NCBI GenBank assembly: GCA_050916095.1
Contig: CP050901.1
Location: 310,001-374,000, forward strand
Direction: 5' to 3'
Source of the DNA: JANPCX01 sp050916095
GTDB taxonomy: Bacteria; Pseudomonadota; Gammaproteobacteria; Burkholderiales; Burkholderiaceae_C
Length of the DNA: 64,000 bases
Under the pieces are notes generated by a model. That model saw only the letters and a program-made list of their open reading frames with translations. It was not told the DNA's origin and made no database searches. The position numbers and the translations under genes were made by a program. This document shows positions 29,191 to 37,536 of the stretch, piece by piece (position 1 is the first letter of the stretch; each line of letters opens with the position of its first letter).

Positions 29191-30240
29191 TCAAGCGGCG
29201 AGCAACTTGCTGAACACACCGTCGTGCAAGCACCGAGGCTGGTACTTGCCCACCCGCTGTGCAATCTGCGCAATGTGATCGGGCGTGGTGCCACAACACC
29301 CACCCGCGATGTTCAGAAAACCCGCCTTGGCAAACTCTTCGACCAAACGCCCGGTGACATCGGGTGTTTCATCAAAGCCCGTGTCGCTCATGGGATTGGG
29401 CAAGCCGGCATTGGGGTAGCAGCTGATGAAGGTATCACCCGCCACTTTGGACAGCTCTTCAATGTAAGGGCGCATCAACGTGGCCCCCAAGGCGCAGTTC
29501 AAGCCGATGGCCAGTGGCCGGGCATGGCGCACGCTGTGCCAAAAAGCAGTCACGGTTTGTCCGGAGAGGATGCGGCCTGACGCATCGGTCACCGTGCCCG
29601 AGATGATGACGGGCAAGCGCTCCCCGGTGTTTTCCATCAACTCGTCCAACGCGAAAATGGCGGCCTTGGCATTGAGGGTGTCGAAAATCGTTTCAACCAA
29701 AAACAAATCCACACCGCCCTCTAACAAACCCTGGGCTTGTTCGTAATACGCGGCCTTGAGCACATCAAAGTTCACATTGCGTGCACCAGGATCGTTCACA
29801 TCGGGGCTGATGCTGGCTGTTTTGGGGGTGGGGCCCAGTGCACCCGCAGCGAAACGTGGTTTGTCCGGTGTGTTGTATTTGTCACAGGCCAAACGAGCCA
29901 AGCGGGCCGCAGCGACATTCATCTCATGCGCTTGCGCCGCCAGGCCGTAGTCCTCTTGAGCGACCGTGGTGGCTCCAAAAGTATTGGTCTCGATGATGTC
30001 GGCACCCGCGGCCAGGTACTGCTCGTGGATTTCGCTGATGACATCGGGCCGCGTGAACTGCAGCAACTCGTTGTTGCCCTTGAGGTCACTGGGGTGGTCT
30101 TTGAACCGTTCACCCCGGTAGTCGGCCTCCAGCAATTTGTAGCGCTGAATCATGGTGCCCATGGCCCCGTCGAGCACAACGATGCGCTCTTTCATGATGG
30201 CAGGCAGGGCTTGGGCGCGGGTGTAGGTCAGGGGTTTCAT
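29191..30240 (-). CDS. metH: Methionine synthase homocysteine-binding subunit (MetH N-terminal domain)
   Basis: A 349-aa homocysteine S-methyltransferase domain. Zinc-binding cysteines are seen in GLNCALG and in GGCCGTTPDH, and it opens with IVVLDGAMGTMIQ as in full-length MetH. It should work with the 915-aa subunit encoded at 24898. The split falls exactly at the domain boundary. Unlike the larger gene, no SAH riboswitch is seen upstream; the region before it contains family-B palindromes. It is convergent with the degenerate HD-GYP gene. Confidence 0.93.
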   Translation of the reverse strand: MKPLTYTRAQALPAIMKERIVVLDGAMGTMIQRYKLLEADYRGERFKDHPSDLKGNNELLQFTRPDVISEIHEQYLAAGADIIETNTFGATTVAQEDYGLAAQAHEMNVAAARLARLACDKYNTPDKPRFAAGALGPTPKTASISPDVNDPGARNVNFDVLKAAYYEQAQGLLEGGVDLFLVETIFDTLNAKAAIFALDELMENTGERLPVIISGTVTDASGRILSGQTVTAFWHSVRHARPLAIGLNCALGATLMRPYIEELSKVAGDTFISCYPNAGLPNPMSDTGFDETPDVTGRLVEEFAKAGFLNIAGGCCGTTPDHIAQIAQRVGKYQPRCLHDGVFSKLLAA

Positions 30241-30287
30241 GGGTAGGCATCCGTTCTCAAATGGCCCAAAGGCAGGTTAATAAAGAG

Positions 30288-30387
30288 CTGCATAACTCTT
30301 GCAAGGCCGTAGCGGCATCGATGAGGATGGGCTGGAAGGCGTTTTTTTCAGCCAAAGCATCAGCTATTAGCAACAAAAACAACACCT
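30288..30387 (-). repeat. Partial copy of palindromic repeat family B
   Basis: CTGCATAACTCTTGC, GATGGGCT, AAGGCGTTTTTTTCAGCCAA and AACAAAAACAACACC line up with the reverse strand of the intact element at 30446-30608, but the right end is missing. Confidence 0.65.
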
Positions 30388-30445
30388 TAGACTGTCCAAA
30401 CCCACGCGGCCAATGTCAGCATGGGCTCGCGCCCGGCATCCCTAA

Positions 30446-30608
30446 GGATGCTCTGCATAACTCATTGCGGACTGTGGCAGCACGGACTCGAGCGGTCTAC
30501 GGCGTTGTTTTTCTTGCCAATAGCCCAAGCTATTGGCTGCAAAAAACGCCTTGTAGCCCATCCCGATCCGCGCTACCACAGCCTCGCAAGAGTTATGCAG
30601 AGCATCCC
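30446..30608. repeat. Palindromic repeat family B (163 bp, 18-bp inverted ends)
   Basis: The ends are perfect inverted repeats of GGATGCTCTGCATAACTC. The centre holds a nested hairpin, GCCAATAGCCCAAGCTATTGGC, flanked by AACAACGCC-type arms. It has no coding capacity. With the partial copy beside it, it fills the 498-bp gap between metH and marC; 30609-30738 should hold the marC promoter. Confidence 0.75.
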
Positions 30609-30738
30609 TAACAATAACAAAACAACTGCCGCAACATGCTGTGTCGGTCGACATCACCCCAATGGGCTGTAGAAAATATGGTTCTTGTTGCACCAAATGG
30701 CCGAAGAACATTCGGTGGCCCACGCCCCACAATGAGCC

Positions 30739-31371
30739 ATGGACATTTACAAGCCGCTGATCGCCCTCTTGGCCATCGTCAACCCGATAGGCGTGGTGCC
30801 CTTCTTCATTCACTTCACCAGCCACTTCACACCGGCACAGCGGCGACGCACGATCAAGGTCAGTGCCTTCACCGCCTTTTTGGTGGTGTCCATCAGTGCG
30901 TTGGCGGGTCTCAAGATCATTGAGTTTTTCGGCATTTCCTTGCCCTCGTTCCAAGTGGGTGGCGGCATTTTGTTGTTGATCTCGTCCTTGCAGATGCTCA
31001 ACGCCCAACCTGCAGAAGGGCGCAAAGAAGACGTTGCTGAGGGCTCGAACAAAGTCGATGCGGGTGCCAGCATTGCAGTGGTACCTTTGACCATTCCTTT
31101 GCTCACAGGTCCCGCCACCATCTCCACCATGGTGATTTACGCAGAAAAAACACAGGGCCATGTCTGGCAACTGGCGGTGCTGGTGGGGTATGGCGTGGTG
31201 GTGGCCTTGGCCACAGCGGCCGCGTTTGCTGCATCCGGAAGAATTGCCAAGGCTTTGGGTTCTACCGGTATCAACATCATGACGCGTTTGATGGGTTTGA
31301 TTTTGGCGGCCTTGGCGGTGGAGCTGCTCACGGACGGTCTCAAACTGCTTTTCCCAGTCCTGGCGCGTTGA
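30739..31371 (+). CDS. marC: MarC (UPF0056) family integral membrane protein
   Basis: A 210-aa protein with about six helices. It has the MarC signatures AIVNPIGVVPFF near the N-terminus and a repeat-related VVPLTIPLLTGPATISTM in the middle. The family was once linked to antibiotic resistance, but that role was not upheld; some relatives handle small amino acids or thiophene-type compounds. Transport is assumed from topology only. It stands alone, with the ATG at 30739. Confidence 0.88.
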   Translation: MDIYKPLIALLAIVNPIGVVPFFIHFTSHFTPAQRRRTIKVSAFTAFLVVSISALAGLKIIEFFGISLPSFQVGGGILLLISSLQMLNAQPAEGRKEDVAEGSNKVDAGASIAVVPLTIPLLTGPATISTMVIYAEKTQGHVWQLAVLVGYGVVVALATAAAFAASGRIAKALGSTGINIMTRLMGLILAALAVELLTDGLKLLFPVLAR

Positions 31372-31421
31372 GCCGCTTTTGTATCGGGCCGCATCGTTGC
31401 GCAATCCGTTTTGGCTGGGCA

Positions 31422-31543
31422 TCAGACGCAGCTGCCGTCGTTGACGCCCGCCAGCACGAGTGGCCACACCAATTCAACCATCTTGATGGTTGCCGAGCCG
31501 ACGGCGAGCTGGGTGTTGGCCGATGCGAAAGGCTGAGAGGCCG
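31422..31543 (-). other. Short startless open frame downstream of mtnP
   Basis: After the mtnP stop, one frame stays open for 40 codons and encodes NTQLAVGSATIKMVELVWPL and a short tail. It has no start of its own and no recognised family. It may be the scar of a lost gene or chance. Confidence 0.25.
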
Positions 31544-32467
31544 TCAGCCCCCACGCGCTACCAACACCCGCTGCATCAAAAGCTGCAAGCGCTGTTTGGC
31601 CTCGATGGGCATCGCAGCGCCAGGGGTGATCAAAGCGCTGTCCAGTGCGTTGTGGGCGATGGAGGTTGGCGGCGCGGCGTGCAGGCGCTGCACCACCTCG
31701 CGCACCAAAGCCTGGGCGTTGCCGGCGTTTTGCGTCAGGTTGGCAATCGCCATGTCGGCAGTCACATGGCCGAAACTCTCGTGCCAGCAGTCGTAGTCGG
31801 TGACCAAACCCACGGTGGCATAGGCGATCTCTGCTTCGCGGGCGAGTCTGGCCTCAGGCATATTGGTCATGCCGATGATGTCGGCACCCCAGCTTCGGTA
31901 GAGCTTGCTCTCGGCCAGCGTGGAAAACTGCGGTCCCTCGATGCACACATAACTGCCACCACGGTGCAGCCGGCCTTGGCCGAACTTCCCCTTGCCGTAG
32001 ATAGCCTCGGAAGCGTCACCCAACACCTGATGCAGTGCGGGGCAAACGGGCCGGCCCATGGCCGCATGGGCGACGATGCCCTGGCCAAAAAAAGTGCGCG
32101 GGCGCTGCCGGGTGAGGTCGATGAACTGGTCGGGCAGCACCGCATCGAGCGGGGCCATTTCTTCTTTCATGGAGCCGACGGCCGATAGCGACACCAAGTA
32201 GCGCACGCCGAGTGACTTGAAAGCCCAGACATTGGCCAAGAAGGGGATTTCACTCGGTGTCAGGCTGTGGTGACGGCCGTGGCGGGCCAGAAAGACCACG
32301 GGCACGCCTTGCAATGTGCCCATCATGAAGGCATCTGATGGCGGGCCGTAGGGCGTCTCCACCTGGATTTCACGGGCATCTTCCAACCCCTCAATGCGGT
32401 ACAGGCCGCTGCCACCAATCACACCGATGACGGCGACTGAAGAATGGGCGATGGATTCAGGCTTCAC
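31544..32467 (-). CDS. mtnP: S-methyl-5'-thioadenosine phosphorylase-type nucleoside phosphorylase
   Basis: About 307 aa, a PNP/MTAP family trimeric phosphorylase. Visible motifs are GVIGGSGLYRIEGL (phosphate loop), ARHGRHHSLTPSEIPFLANV, YVCIEGPQFSTLAES and GADIIGMTNMPEARLAREAEI with the catalytic Asp in VTDYDCW. It cleaves 5'-methylthioadenosine or similar 5'-modified adenosines with phosphate. No ATG precedes the phosphate loop; the GTG at 32467 is used here, but other GTG or TTG codons are possible. It is divergent from arsS, which suggests it may also act on the arsenical nucleoside made by that enzyme. Confidence 0.85.
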   Translation of the reverse strand: MKPESIAHSSVAVIGVIGGSGLYRIEGLEDAREIQVETPYGPPSDAFMMGTLQGVPVVFLARHGRHHSLTPSEIPFLANVWAFKSLGVRYLVSLSAVGSMKEEMAPLDAVLPDQFIDLTRQRPRTFFGQGIVAHAAMGRPVCPALHQVLGDASEAIYGKGKFGQGRLHRGGSYVCIEGPQFSTLAESKLYRSWGADIIGMTNMPEARLAREAEIAYATVGLVTDYDCWHESFGHVTADMAIANLTQNAGNAQALVREVVQRLHAAPPTSIAHNALDSALITPGAAMPIEAKQRLQLLMQRVLVARGG

Positions 32468-32575
32468 AAAATTCACAAAAGGGGCTCCCAACAATTTTGG
32501 TCGCGCTGCTGTAAGGTAGCAGCTGTTCGATACGACATGGATTGTCCACCCCTATTTTGCTTGGAGCCCCACCGC

Positions 32576-33553
32576 ATGCACGCGATGATGCCTTTGTTGG
32601 CGCAAACCACCTTCCCTGCCCTGCGCCGCCGCCGTGTGGAAACACTTCAAGTCAATTTGGGTTACACCTGCAACCAGTCCTGCCTGCACTGCCATGTGAA
32701 TGCCAGCCCCCAGCGCACCGAGCAGATGGACCTGCCCACCGTGAATTTGGTGTTGCAGGTGTTGGCCCACCTGAAAACCAGCAGCCCAGCCCTCACTTTG
32801 GATTTGACGGGCGGCGCTCCCGAGATCAATGCCCACTTTCGCCACCTGGTGCGCGAGGCGCGGGCGTTGGGTGTGCATGTGATTGACCGCTGCAACCTCA
32901 CCATCTTGTTTGAACCCGGCCATGAAACCCTGGCCGCATTTTTGGCTGAGCAGGGCGTGGAGGTGGTGGCCTCCTTGCCCTGTTACTTGGAAGACAACGT
33001 CGACCGTCAACGCGGCGATGGTACGTTTGCCAAAAGCATTCGCGCCTTGCAGCAGCTCAATGCCCTGGGTTATGGCAAGAGCGCCCAACTCCCTTTGAGC
33101 TTGGTTTACAACCCCCAAGGCCCGAGCCTGCCGCCCAACCAAGTGAAGTTGGAGGCCGACTACCGCCAATTCTTGGGCGAGCGGTTCGACATCACCTTCA
33201 CCCGACTTTACGCTTTGGCCAATATGCCGATTCAGCGGTTTGGCAGCACCTTGGTGTCCAAGGGGCAATTCAACCAATACATGACCTTGCTGCAAGGTGC
33301 CCACCGCGATGAGAACTTGGACGGTGTGATGTGTCGCAGTTTGGTCTCTGTGGGTTGGACGGGTGAACTGTTTGATTGTGATTTCAACCAACAACTGGGC
33401 TTGCCTTTGCGCGGCGCTGCTTTGAAAGCGCCAGCACCGCATCTGCGTGACTTGCTACGCGAAGACCTGACGGGTCGGCCAATTTCTGTGGCCGACCATT
33501 GCTGGGGGTGCACGGCGGGGCAGGGAAGCAGCTGTGGGGGGGCCTTGGCTTAA
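32576..33553 (+). CDS. arsS: Arsenosugar biosynthesis radical SAM protein ArsS
   Basis: A 325-aa radical SAM enzyme. The 4Fe-4S motif CNQSCLHC (CxxxCxxC) is at residues 32-39, with a TGGAPE-type SAM-binding turn and a Cys-rich C-terminus (HCWGCTAGQGSSCGG) for a second centre, as in ArsS (TIGR04167). ArsS is reported to add the deoxyadenosyl group of SAM to dimethylarsenite, giving a precursor of arsenosugars. The start at 32576 has a GGAG site nine bases upstream; an alternative ATG at 32537 lacks one. It is followed by phosphoesterase and glycosyltransferase genes of the same pathway. Confidence 0.88.
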   Translation: MHAMMPLLAQTTFPALRRRRVETLQVNLGYTCNQSCLHCHVNASPQRTEQMDLPTVNLVLQVLAHLKTSSPALTLDLTGGAPEINAHFRHLVREARALGVHVIDRCNLTILFEPGHETLAAFLAEQGVEVVASLPCYLEDNVDRQRGDGTFAKSIRALQQLNALGYGKSAQLPLSLVYNPQGPSLPPNQVKLEADYRQFLGERFDITFTRLYALANMPIQRFGSTLVSKGQFNQYMTLLQGAHRDENLDGVMCRSLVSVGWTGELFDCDFNQQLGLPLRGAALKAPAPHLRDLLREDLTGRPISVADHCWGCTAGQGSSCGGALA

Positions 33554-33623
33554 GGCTTCGATCATCCATGACGCTCTATTCATTGCGTGCTGCTGACTCG
33601 TTGCATCACGGAGGAGCCGCGCC

Positions 33624-34638
33624 ATGACCCCCGGCCGCTCCTGTCCTTTGCACTACCGCTACGCCGCCACGACCTTCGCCCAAGCGGCGGGCATCCACGC
33701 GGACACGCTTTATGTTGTCGGCGGCCTCTACGGCAACATCGAAGCTTGGCGTACCGTGGCCGCTTTGTTCGAGCAGGAAACAGCCACGCAAAAGCAGTTG
33801 GTGCTCAACGGCGACTTTCATTGGTTTGACATCGACCCCGCGCTATTCGCCGAGGTCGAGGCGGCCACCGCGCACCACCACCGTTTGCGTGGCAACGTCG
33901 AAACCGAAATTTCCCAGCCCAGCAGTGGTGCGGGTTGTGGTTGCGCTTATCCAGACGAGGTGGACGACGGCACGGTCGAGCGCTCCAACCGCATCTTGGA
34001 ACGTTTGCACATCACCACCCAACAGCACCCCAATGCCGCAGCACGCTTGGCCGCTTTGCCCATGTGTGCCACAGCAGAAGTCGCAGGCCAACGAATCGGT
34101 TTGGTGCATGGTGATGCCGAGTCCTTGGCGGGCTGGGGGTTTGACCCCGCCGCACTCGACGACACCCACCACCAAAGCACAGTGGCGCGCTGGTTTAAGC
34201 AAGGCCAGGTGGACGTGTTTGCCAGCAGCCACACCTGTGCCGCTGGACTGCGGCGGTTGAATGTGATGGATCGGGAGCGTGTGGTCATCAACAACGGCGC
34301 AGCAGGCATGCCTTGTTTTTCCGGGCAGCGGTGGGGTGTCATCAGCCGCATCGCCACCACACCCGCGCCACCCCATTTGCAACGTTTGTATGGTGTGGTC
34401 AATGGCGGCCCTGCACATCGATGCCATTGCGGTGCCTTACAACGCCATCGCGTGGGATCAACGTTTCTTGGCCATGTGGCCCGAGGGCAGTGATGCATAC
34501 CTTTCTTACTGGGGGCGCATTCAGCACGGTCCTGGCCAAAGCATTGTTCGGGCTGACCCCTCGACGGAGCTCAGGACCAGGCCTGTCGAAGCCCGGGTGA
34601 TCCCCACCACCCTTCGACAAGCTGAGGGAGAGCGGTAG
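33624..34638 (+). pseudogene. Metallophosphoesterase-like gene in the arsenosugar cluster, frameshifted near its 3' end
   Basis: The frame starting at ATG 33624 encodes a calcineurin-like phosphoesterase: LYVVGGLYGN, LNGDFHWFD, RLRGNVETE, LVHGDAES and VFASSHTCA follow the metal-ligand order. After about residue 260 (34401-34410, AATGGCGGCC) the natural continuation, ALHIDAIAVPYNAIAWDQRF, is in another frame, consistent with one extra base in the GGC repeat. Without the shift the protein would end about 305 residues in, or run on into the REP at 34546. It is either a real null mutation or a sequencing slip. It probably dephosphorylates a sugar intermediate, inferred from context. Confidence 0.65.
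34546..34635. repeat. REP palindrome (family C)
   Basis: Relatives of the family-C arms (GTTCGGGCTGACCCC..., ...CTTCGACAAGCTGAGGG) occupy the end of the frameshifted phosphoesterase frame and stop just before the ribosome-binding site of the next gene. Confidence 0.7.
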
Positions 34639-34649
34639 GAGATGTCAAG

Positions 34650-35432
34650 GTGCTGAACCCGAAACGCCAAACAGCCAGCAGCCTGGGCATCGTCGTGCCC
34701 ATACTCAACGACGTAGACGCCTTGGCCGCGTTGGCACCACAACTGCGCGCCCTGCTGGAACGCGGCGTGCGTTTGGTGGTGGTGGATGGCGGCAGCCACG
34801 AAGATGAACTGCTGCGCTGCCAGTCCTTGACCCACGCGGTAGGCGGTGTTTGGGTGAACGCGCCGAGGGGCCGTGCCCGACAAATGAATGCCGGGGCTGC
34901 TGCTTTATTGGCGCGGTCAGAAGTGACGGCGCTGTGGTTTTTGCATGCCGACAGCGGTTTGCCACTCCATGCCGATCAGCTCATTTGCCGGGCCTTGGAG
35001 CAGCACGCTTGGGGCCGCTTCGATGTGCGCATTCAAGGCCAATCGCGTTGGCTGCCCATCGTGGCCCGAATGATGAACTGGCGCTCACGGATCAGCGGCA
35101 TGGCCACCGGTGACCAAGGCCTTTTCATGCGCCGGGCCGTGTTTGAAACCTTGGGCGGTTTTGCGCCCATTGCTTTGATGGAAGACATTGAAATCAGCCG
35201 CCGCCTCAAACGAATCGGTCCGCCCGCCTGCCTGCATGAGCGCCTGACCACCAGCGGCCGCCGCTGGGACGAACACGGCGCGCTGCATACCATCGCGCTG
35301 ATGTGGGTGATGCGCTGGCGTTACTGGTGGGGCACCTCGCCCGACGCGCTGCGCCGCCGCTACTACCGGCACCAAGACACCGAGCTGGGCCACCCACGTG
35401 GTCCCAACCCACCTCATTCCACTCAACCGTAG
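34650..35432 (+). CDS. TIGR04283-type arsenosugar biosynthesis glycosyltransferase
   Basis: A 260-aa GT2-fold protein. It has IVVPILND near the N-terminus, VVVDGGSHED (nucleotide-sugar loop), GRARQMNAGA, FLHADSGLP (DxD-like) and GDQGLFMRR followed by ALMEDIEISRR, the pattern of family-2 glycosyltransferases in arsenosugar loci. The start is GTG with an AGGAGA site. It should add a sugar or polyol group to an arsenosugar intermediate with its partner at 37527. It lies next to a PhnD-like binding protein gene. Confidence 0.85.
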   Translation: MLNPKRQTASSLGIVVPILNDVDALAALAPQLRALLERGVRLVVVDGGSHEDELLRCQSLTHAVGGVWVNAPRGRARQMNAGAAALLARSEVTALWFLHADSGLPLHADQLICRALEQHAWGRFDVRIQGQSRWLPIVARMMNWRSRISGMATGDQGLFMRRAVFETLGGFAPIALMEDIEISRRLKRIGPPACLHERLTTSGRRWDEHGALHTIALMWVMRWRYWWGTSPDALRRRYYRHQDTELGHPRGPNPPHSTQP

Positions 35433-35451
35433 CTCGCCAGATAAAAATTCA

Positions 35452-36330
35452 ATGAAACGCCGTACCTTGCTCGCCGCTGTTCCCGCCTTGACCTTGCCTG
35501 TGCTGCCCATACCAACATGGGCACAAGACACCAGCCCCCTGCGTTTTGGCGTGGGCCTCTTCCAGCCCGACCGCGAAAAAAATCAATCCACTTACCTGCC
35601 CTTGGCACAGCATTTGGAAAGCCGCCTCGGTCGCAAAGTCATCCTGAACACGGTGGACACCTGGGAAGGGCTGGCCAAGTCGCTCGCCGCTGGCGAAACT
35701 GACATCGGGCTGATGGGTCCTTGGGGTTATGTGTTGGCCAACCACGAGGCCGGCGCGCAGGCCGTCGCCACCATCCTCTACGAAGGCAAACCCGAGTACT
35801 TCGCCATCATGGTGACGCACCCGCAAAGCGGCATTCGCAGCATTGACGATTTGAAGGGCCGCTCTTTTGCTTTTGGCGACAAAGGCTCCACCTCAGGGTA
35901 TTTGATCCCCTTCTACGAATTTCAGAAACGCGGCATCGACCCCGACAAATTCTTCTCGCGCGTGCTCTATACCAAGCACCAAGCCATCGAAACCCAAGTG
36001 GTGCGCCGCGAACTCGATGCCGGCGCCGACTTCAACCGCAACCGCGACGCCATGATTGACCAGGGTTTGATCAAAGCAGATGAGAGCCGCATCTTCTGGA
36101 CTTCAGCGCCGCTGCCCAACGACGCGGTGGCAGTCAGCAGCCGCTTGGCCAAAGACAGCGCCTTCGTAAAAAATCTTCGCGGCGCATTAAGCGAGGTCGG
36201 CCCCTTGCTCAAAACCCAGCCCCACCTGCTGCCCGCCCGTTACACGGGTTTTGTGGACAAAGACAACACCTACTACGCCCCCATTCGCGAGGCCGGGTTG
36301 GCGACGGGCAAGCTGGTGCCCAAACGATGA
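35452..36330 (+). CDS. PhnD-like ABC transporter substrate-binding protein
   Basis: A 292-aa periplasmic binding protein with a signal peptide (residues 1-25, MKRRTLL...TWAQ). The PhnD-type phosphonate/phosphite-binding core is visible: LRFGVGLFQPD, ETDIGLMGPWGYVLA and AFGDKGSTSGYLIPF. The GSTSGY segment is the usual oxyanion-binding turn. In an arsenosugar cluster the ligand could be an arsenic or phosphorus oxyanion, but that is inference. The permease gene follows after a REP element; no ATPase gene is seen. Confidence 0.85.
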   Translation: MKRRTLLAAVPALTLPVLPIPTWAQDTSPLRFGVGLFQPDREKNQSTYLPLAQHLESRLGRKVILNTVDTWEGLAKSLAAGETDIGLMGPWGYVLANHEAGAQAVATILYEGKPEYFAIMVTHPQSGIRSIDDLKGRSFAFGDKGSTSGYLIPFYEFQKRGIDPDKFFSRVLYTKHQAIETQVVRRELDAGADFNRNRDAMIDQGLIKADESRIFWTSAPLPNDAVAVSSRLAKDSAFVKNLRGALSEVGPLLKTQPHLLPARYTGFVDKDNTYYAPIREAGLATGKLVPKR

Positions 36331-36349
36331 CAGGCGAGCTTTATCCAAG

Positions 36350-36451
36350 TGTCGTCATGCCCGCGCAGGCGGGAATCCAGAACAGTGGCCGTTGCGCGGA
36401 AGTTCTGGAAATTGAACCCGCTGGATTCCCGCCTGCGCGGGCATGACGACA
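36350..36451. repeat. REP palindrome, family D (102 bp)
   Basis: Perfect inverted arms (TGTCGTCATGCCCGCGCAGG and on) flank a 40-base centre. This GTCATGCCCGCGCAGGCGGG type of REP is common in Burkholderiales. It sits exactly where an ATPase gene would be expected between the PhnD-like and PhnE-like genes. Its right arm contains an ATG in frame with the permease. Confidence 0.9.
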
Positions 36452-36469
36452 AATTCAAAGCCATTGGCA

Positions 36470-37360
36470 ATGCCGCTGTCCACCCCCCGCCTCCAACAAC
36501 TCGCCCTGCGTGGCCTGTTGTTCGCCTACGCCCTGCTGCTGCTTGCCAGCCTGTGGAGCTTTGCCCACCAAGGTGATTTAAGCCTGGGCCGCAACCCTTG
36601 GGCCAACCTCACACGCACGCTGGGCGAGTTGTCCAGACCCAGTTTTTTGGATGTGTGGTTCGGCGAACCGCGCCTGGAGTACAAAGCCGACGATGGCCGC
36701 GTGTTGCGTGTGGAAGACCGCCGTGCGGTCGAGGCCCGTTACTTGTGGGGCGTTCTGGAGGCCACTTGGACGACGATGAAAATCGCCACCGTGGGTTCCT
36801 TCTTGGCTGCACTCTTGGCCTTGCCGTTGGGTTTCATTGCGGCACGCAACGTACAAGCGCCTCGCTTTTTGGTGCTGCCGGTACGTGCACTGTTGGACGC
36901 CAGCCGCGCCATCCACACCTTGGTGTTCGGCCTCATTTATGTCGGCATTGTGGGCCTGGGGCCCATGGCCGGAATATTGGCCATTGCCTCGCACTCGCTG
37001 GGCACCTATGGCAAATTGTTCGCCGAGCACATTGAAACCTCAGACCCACGTTTGATGCAAAGTGGTTTGGCCTTGGGGCTCAAGCCCTGGCAGGTGCTGC
37101 TGCATGGCATGCGGCGTGGTTTTTATCCCGCTTTCACCTCCACCCACCTTTACTTGTGGGAGTTCAATGTGCGCGACTCCACCGTGTTGGGTTTGATCGG
37201 CGCGGGCGGCTTGGGCTTGTTGGTCTCAGAAGCCGTGTCCCTTTTTCAGTGGGAACGCCTGGCCACCTTGCTCATCGTCATCGTACTCATGGTCTGGTTG
37301 CTCGACCGCCTGAGTGCGCGTGTACGCCAGACGCTGATGGTGCCGGTGCAGCATGACTGA
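36470..37360 (+). CDS. PhnE-like ABC transporter permease
   Basis: A 296-aa inner-membrane permease with about six helices. The ABC-permease EAA-type loop is present (ETSDPRLMQSGLALGLKPWQ), as is the PhnE-type VRDSTVLGLIGAGGLGLLV. It partners the PhnD-like protein. The cognate PhnC ATPase is not encoded in the window. The start at 36470 was chosen; an in-frame ATG at 36443 lies inside the REP arm. At its 3' end ATGA overlaps a short frame that looks like the original start of the next gene, now cut off by a repeat. Confidence 0.83.
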   Translation: MPLSTPRLQQLALRGLLFAYALLLLASLWSFAHQGDLSLGRNPWANLTRTLGELSRPSFLDVWFGEPRLEYKADDGRVLRVEDRRAVEARYLWGVLEATWTTMKIATVGSFLAALLALPLGFIAARNVQAPRFLVLPVRALLDASRAIHTLVFGLIYVGIVGLGPMAGILAIASHSLGTYGKLFAEHIETSDPRLMQSGLALGLKPWQVLLHGMRRGFYPAFTSTHLYLWEFNVRDSTVLGLIGAGGLGLLVSEAVSLFQWERLATLLIVIVLMVWLLDRLSARVRQTLMVPVQHD

Positions 37361-37384
37361 GTTGCCGCCGGTATCCCCTCGTGC

Positions 37385-37536
37385 CTACTTGCATAGGTCA
37401 ACAACATTAAAAATGCCTTGGCATCCCGCATTGCGTCGTTGCAAATCCGCGCGATACCCAAAGGTATCGCTGTGGTTTGCGCCTAGCAGTGCGGGCGCCA
37501 AGCCTTTTTTAACTTGTCGCTGACCTATGCAAGTAG
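37385..37536. repeat. Palindromic element, family A, at the 5' end of a gene
   Basis: Inverted ends CTACTTGCATAGGTCA / TGACCTATGCAAGTAG (16 bp, perfect) enclose the family-A core GTTGCAAATCCGCGCGATACC and GGTATCGCTGTGGTTTGCGC. The right end contains the ATG (37527) from which the following glycosyltransferase is now read. Confidence 0.85.

Noticed and set aside
30442..31467. A 341-codon minus-strand frame across marC and a palindrome
   Set aside because: It is antisense to marC and runs through a non-coding repeat.
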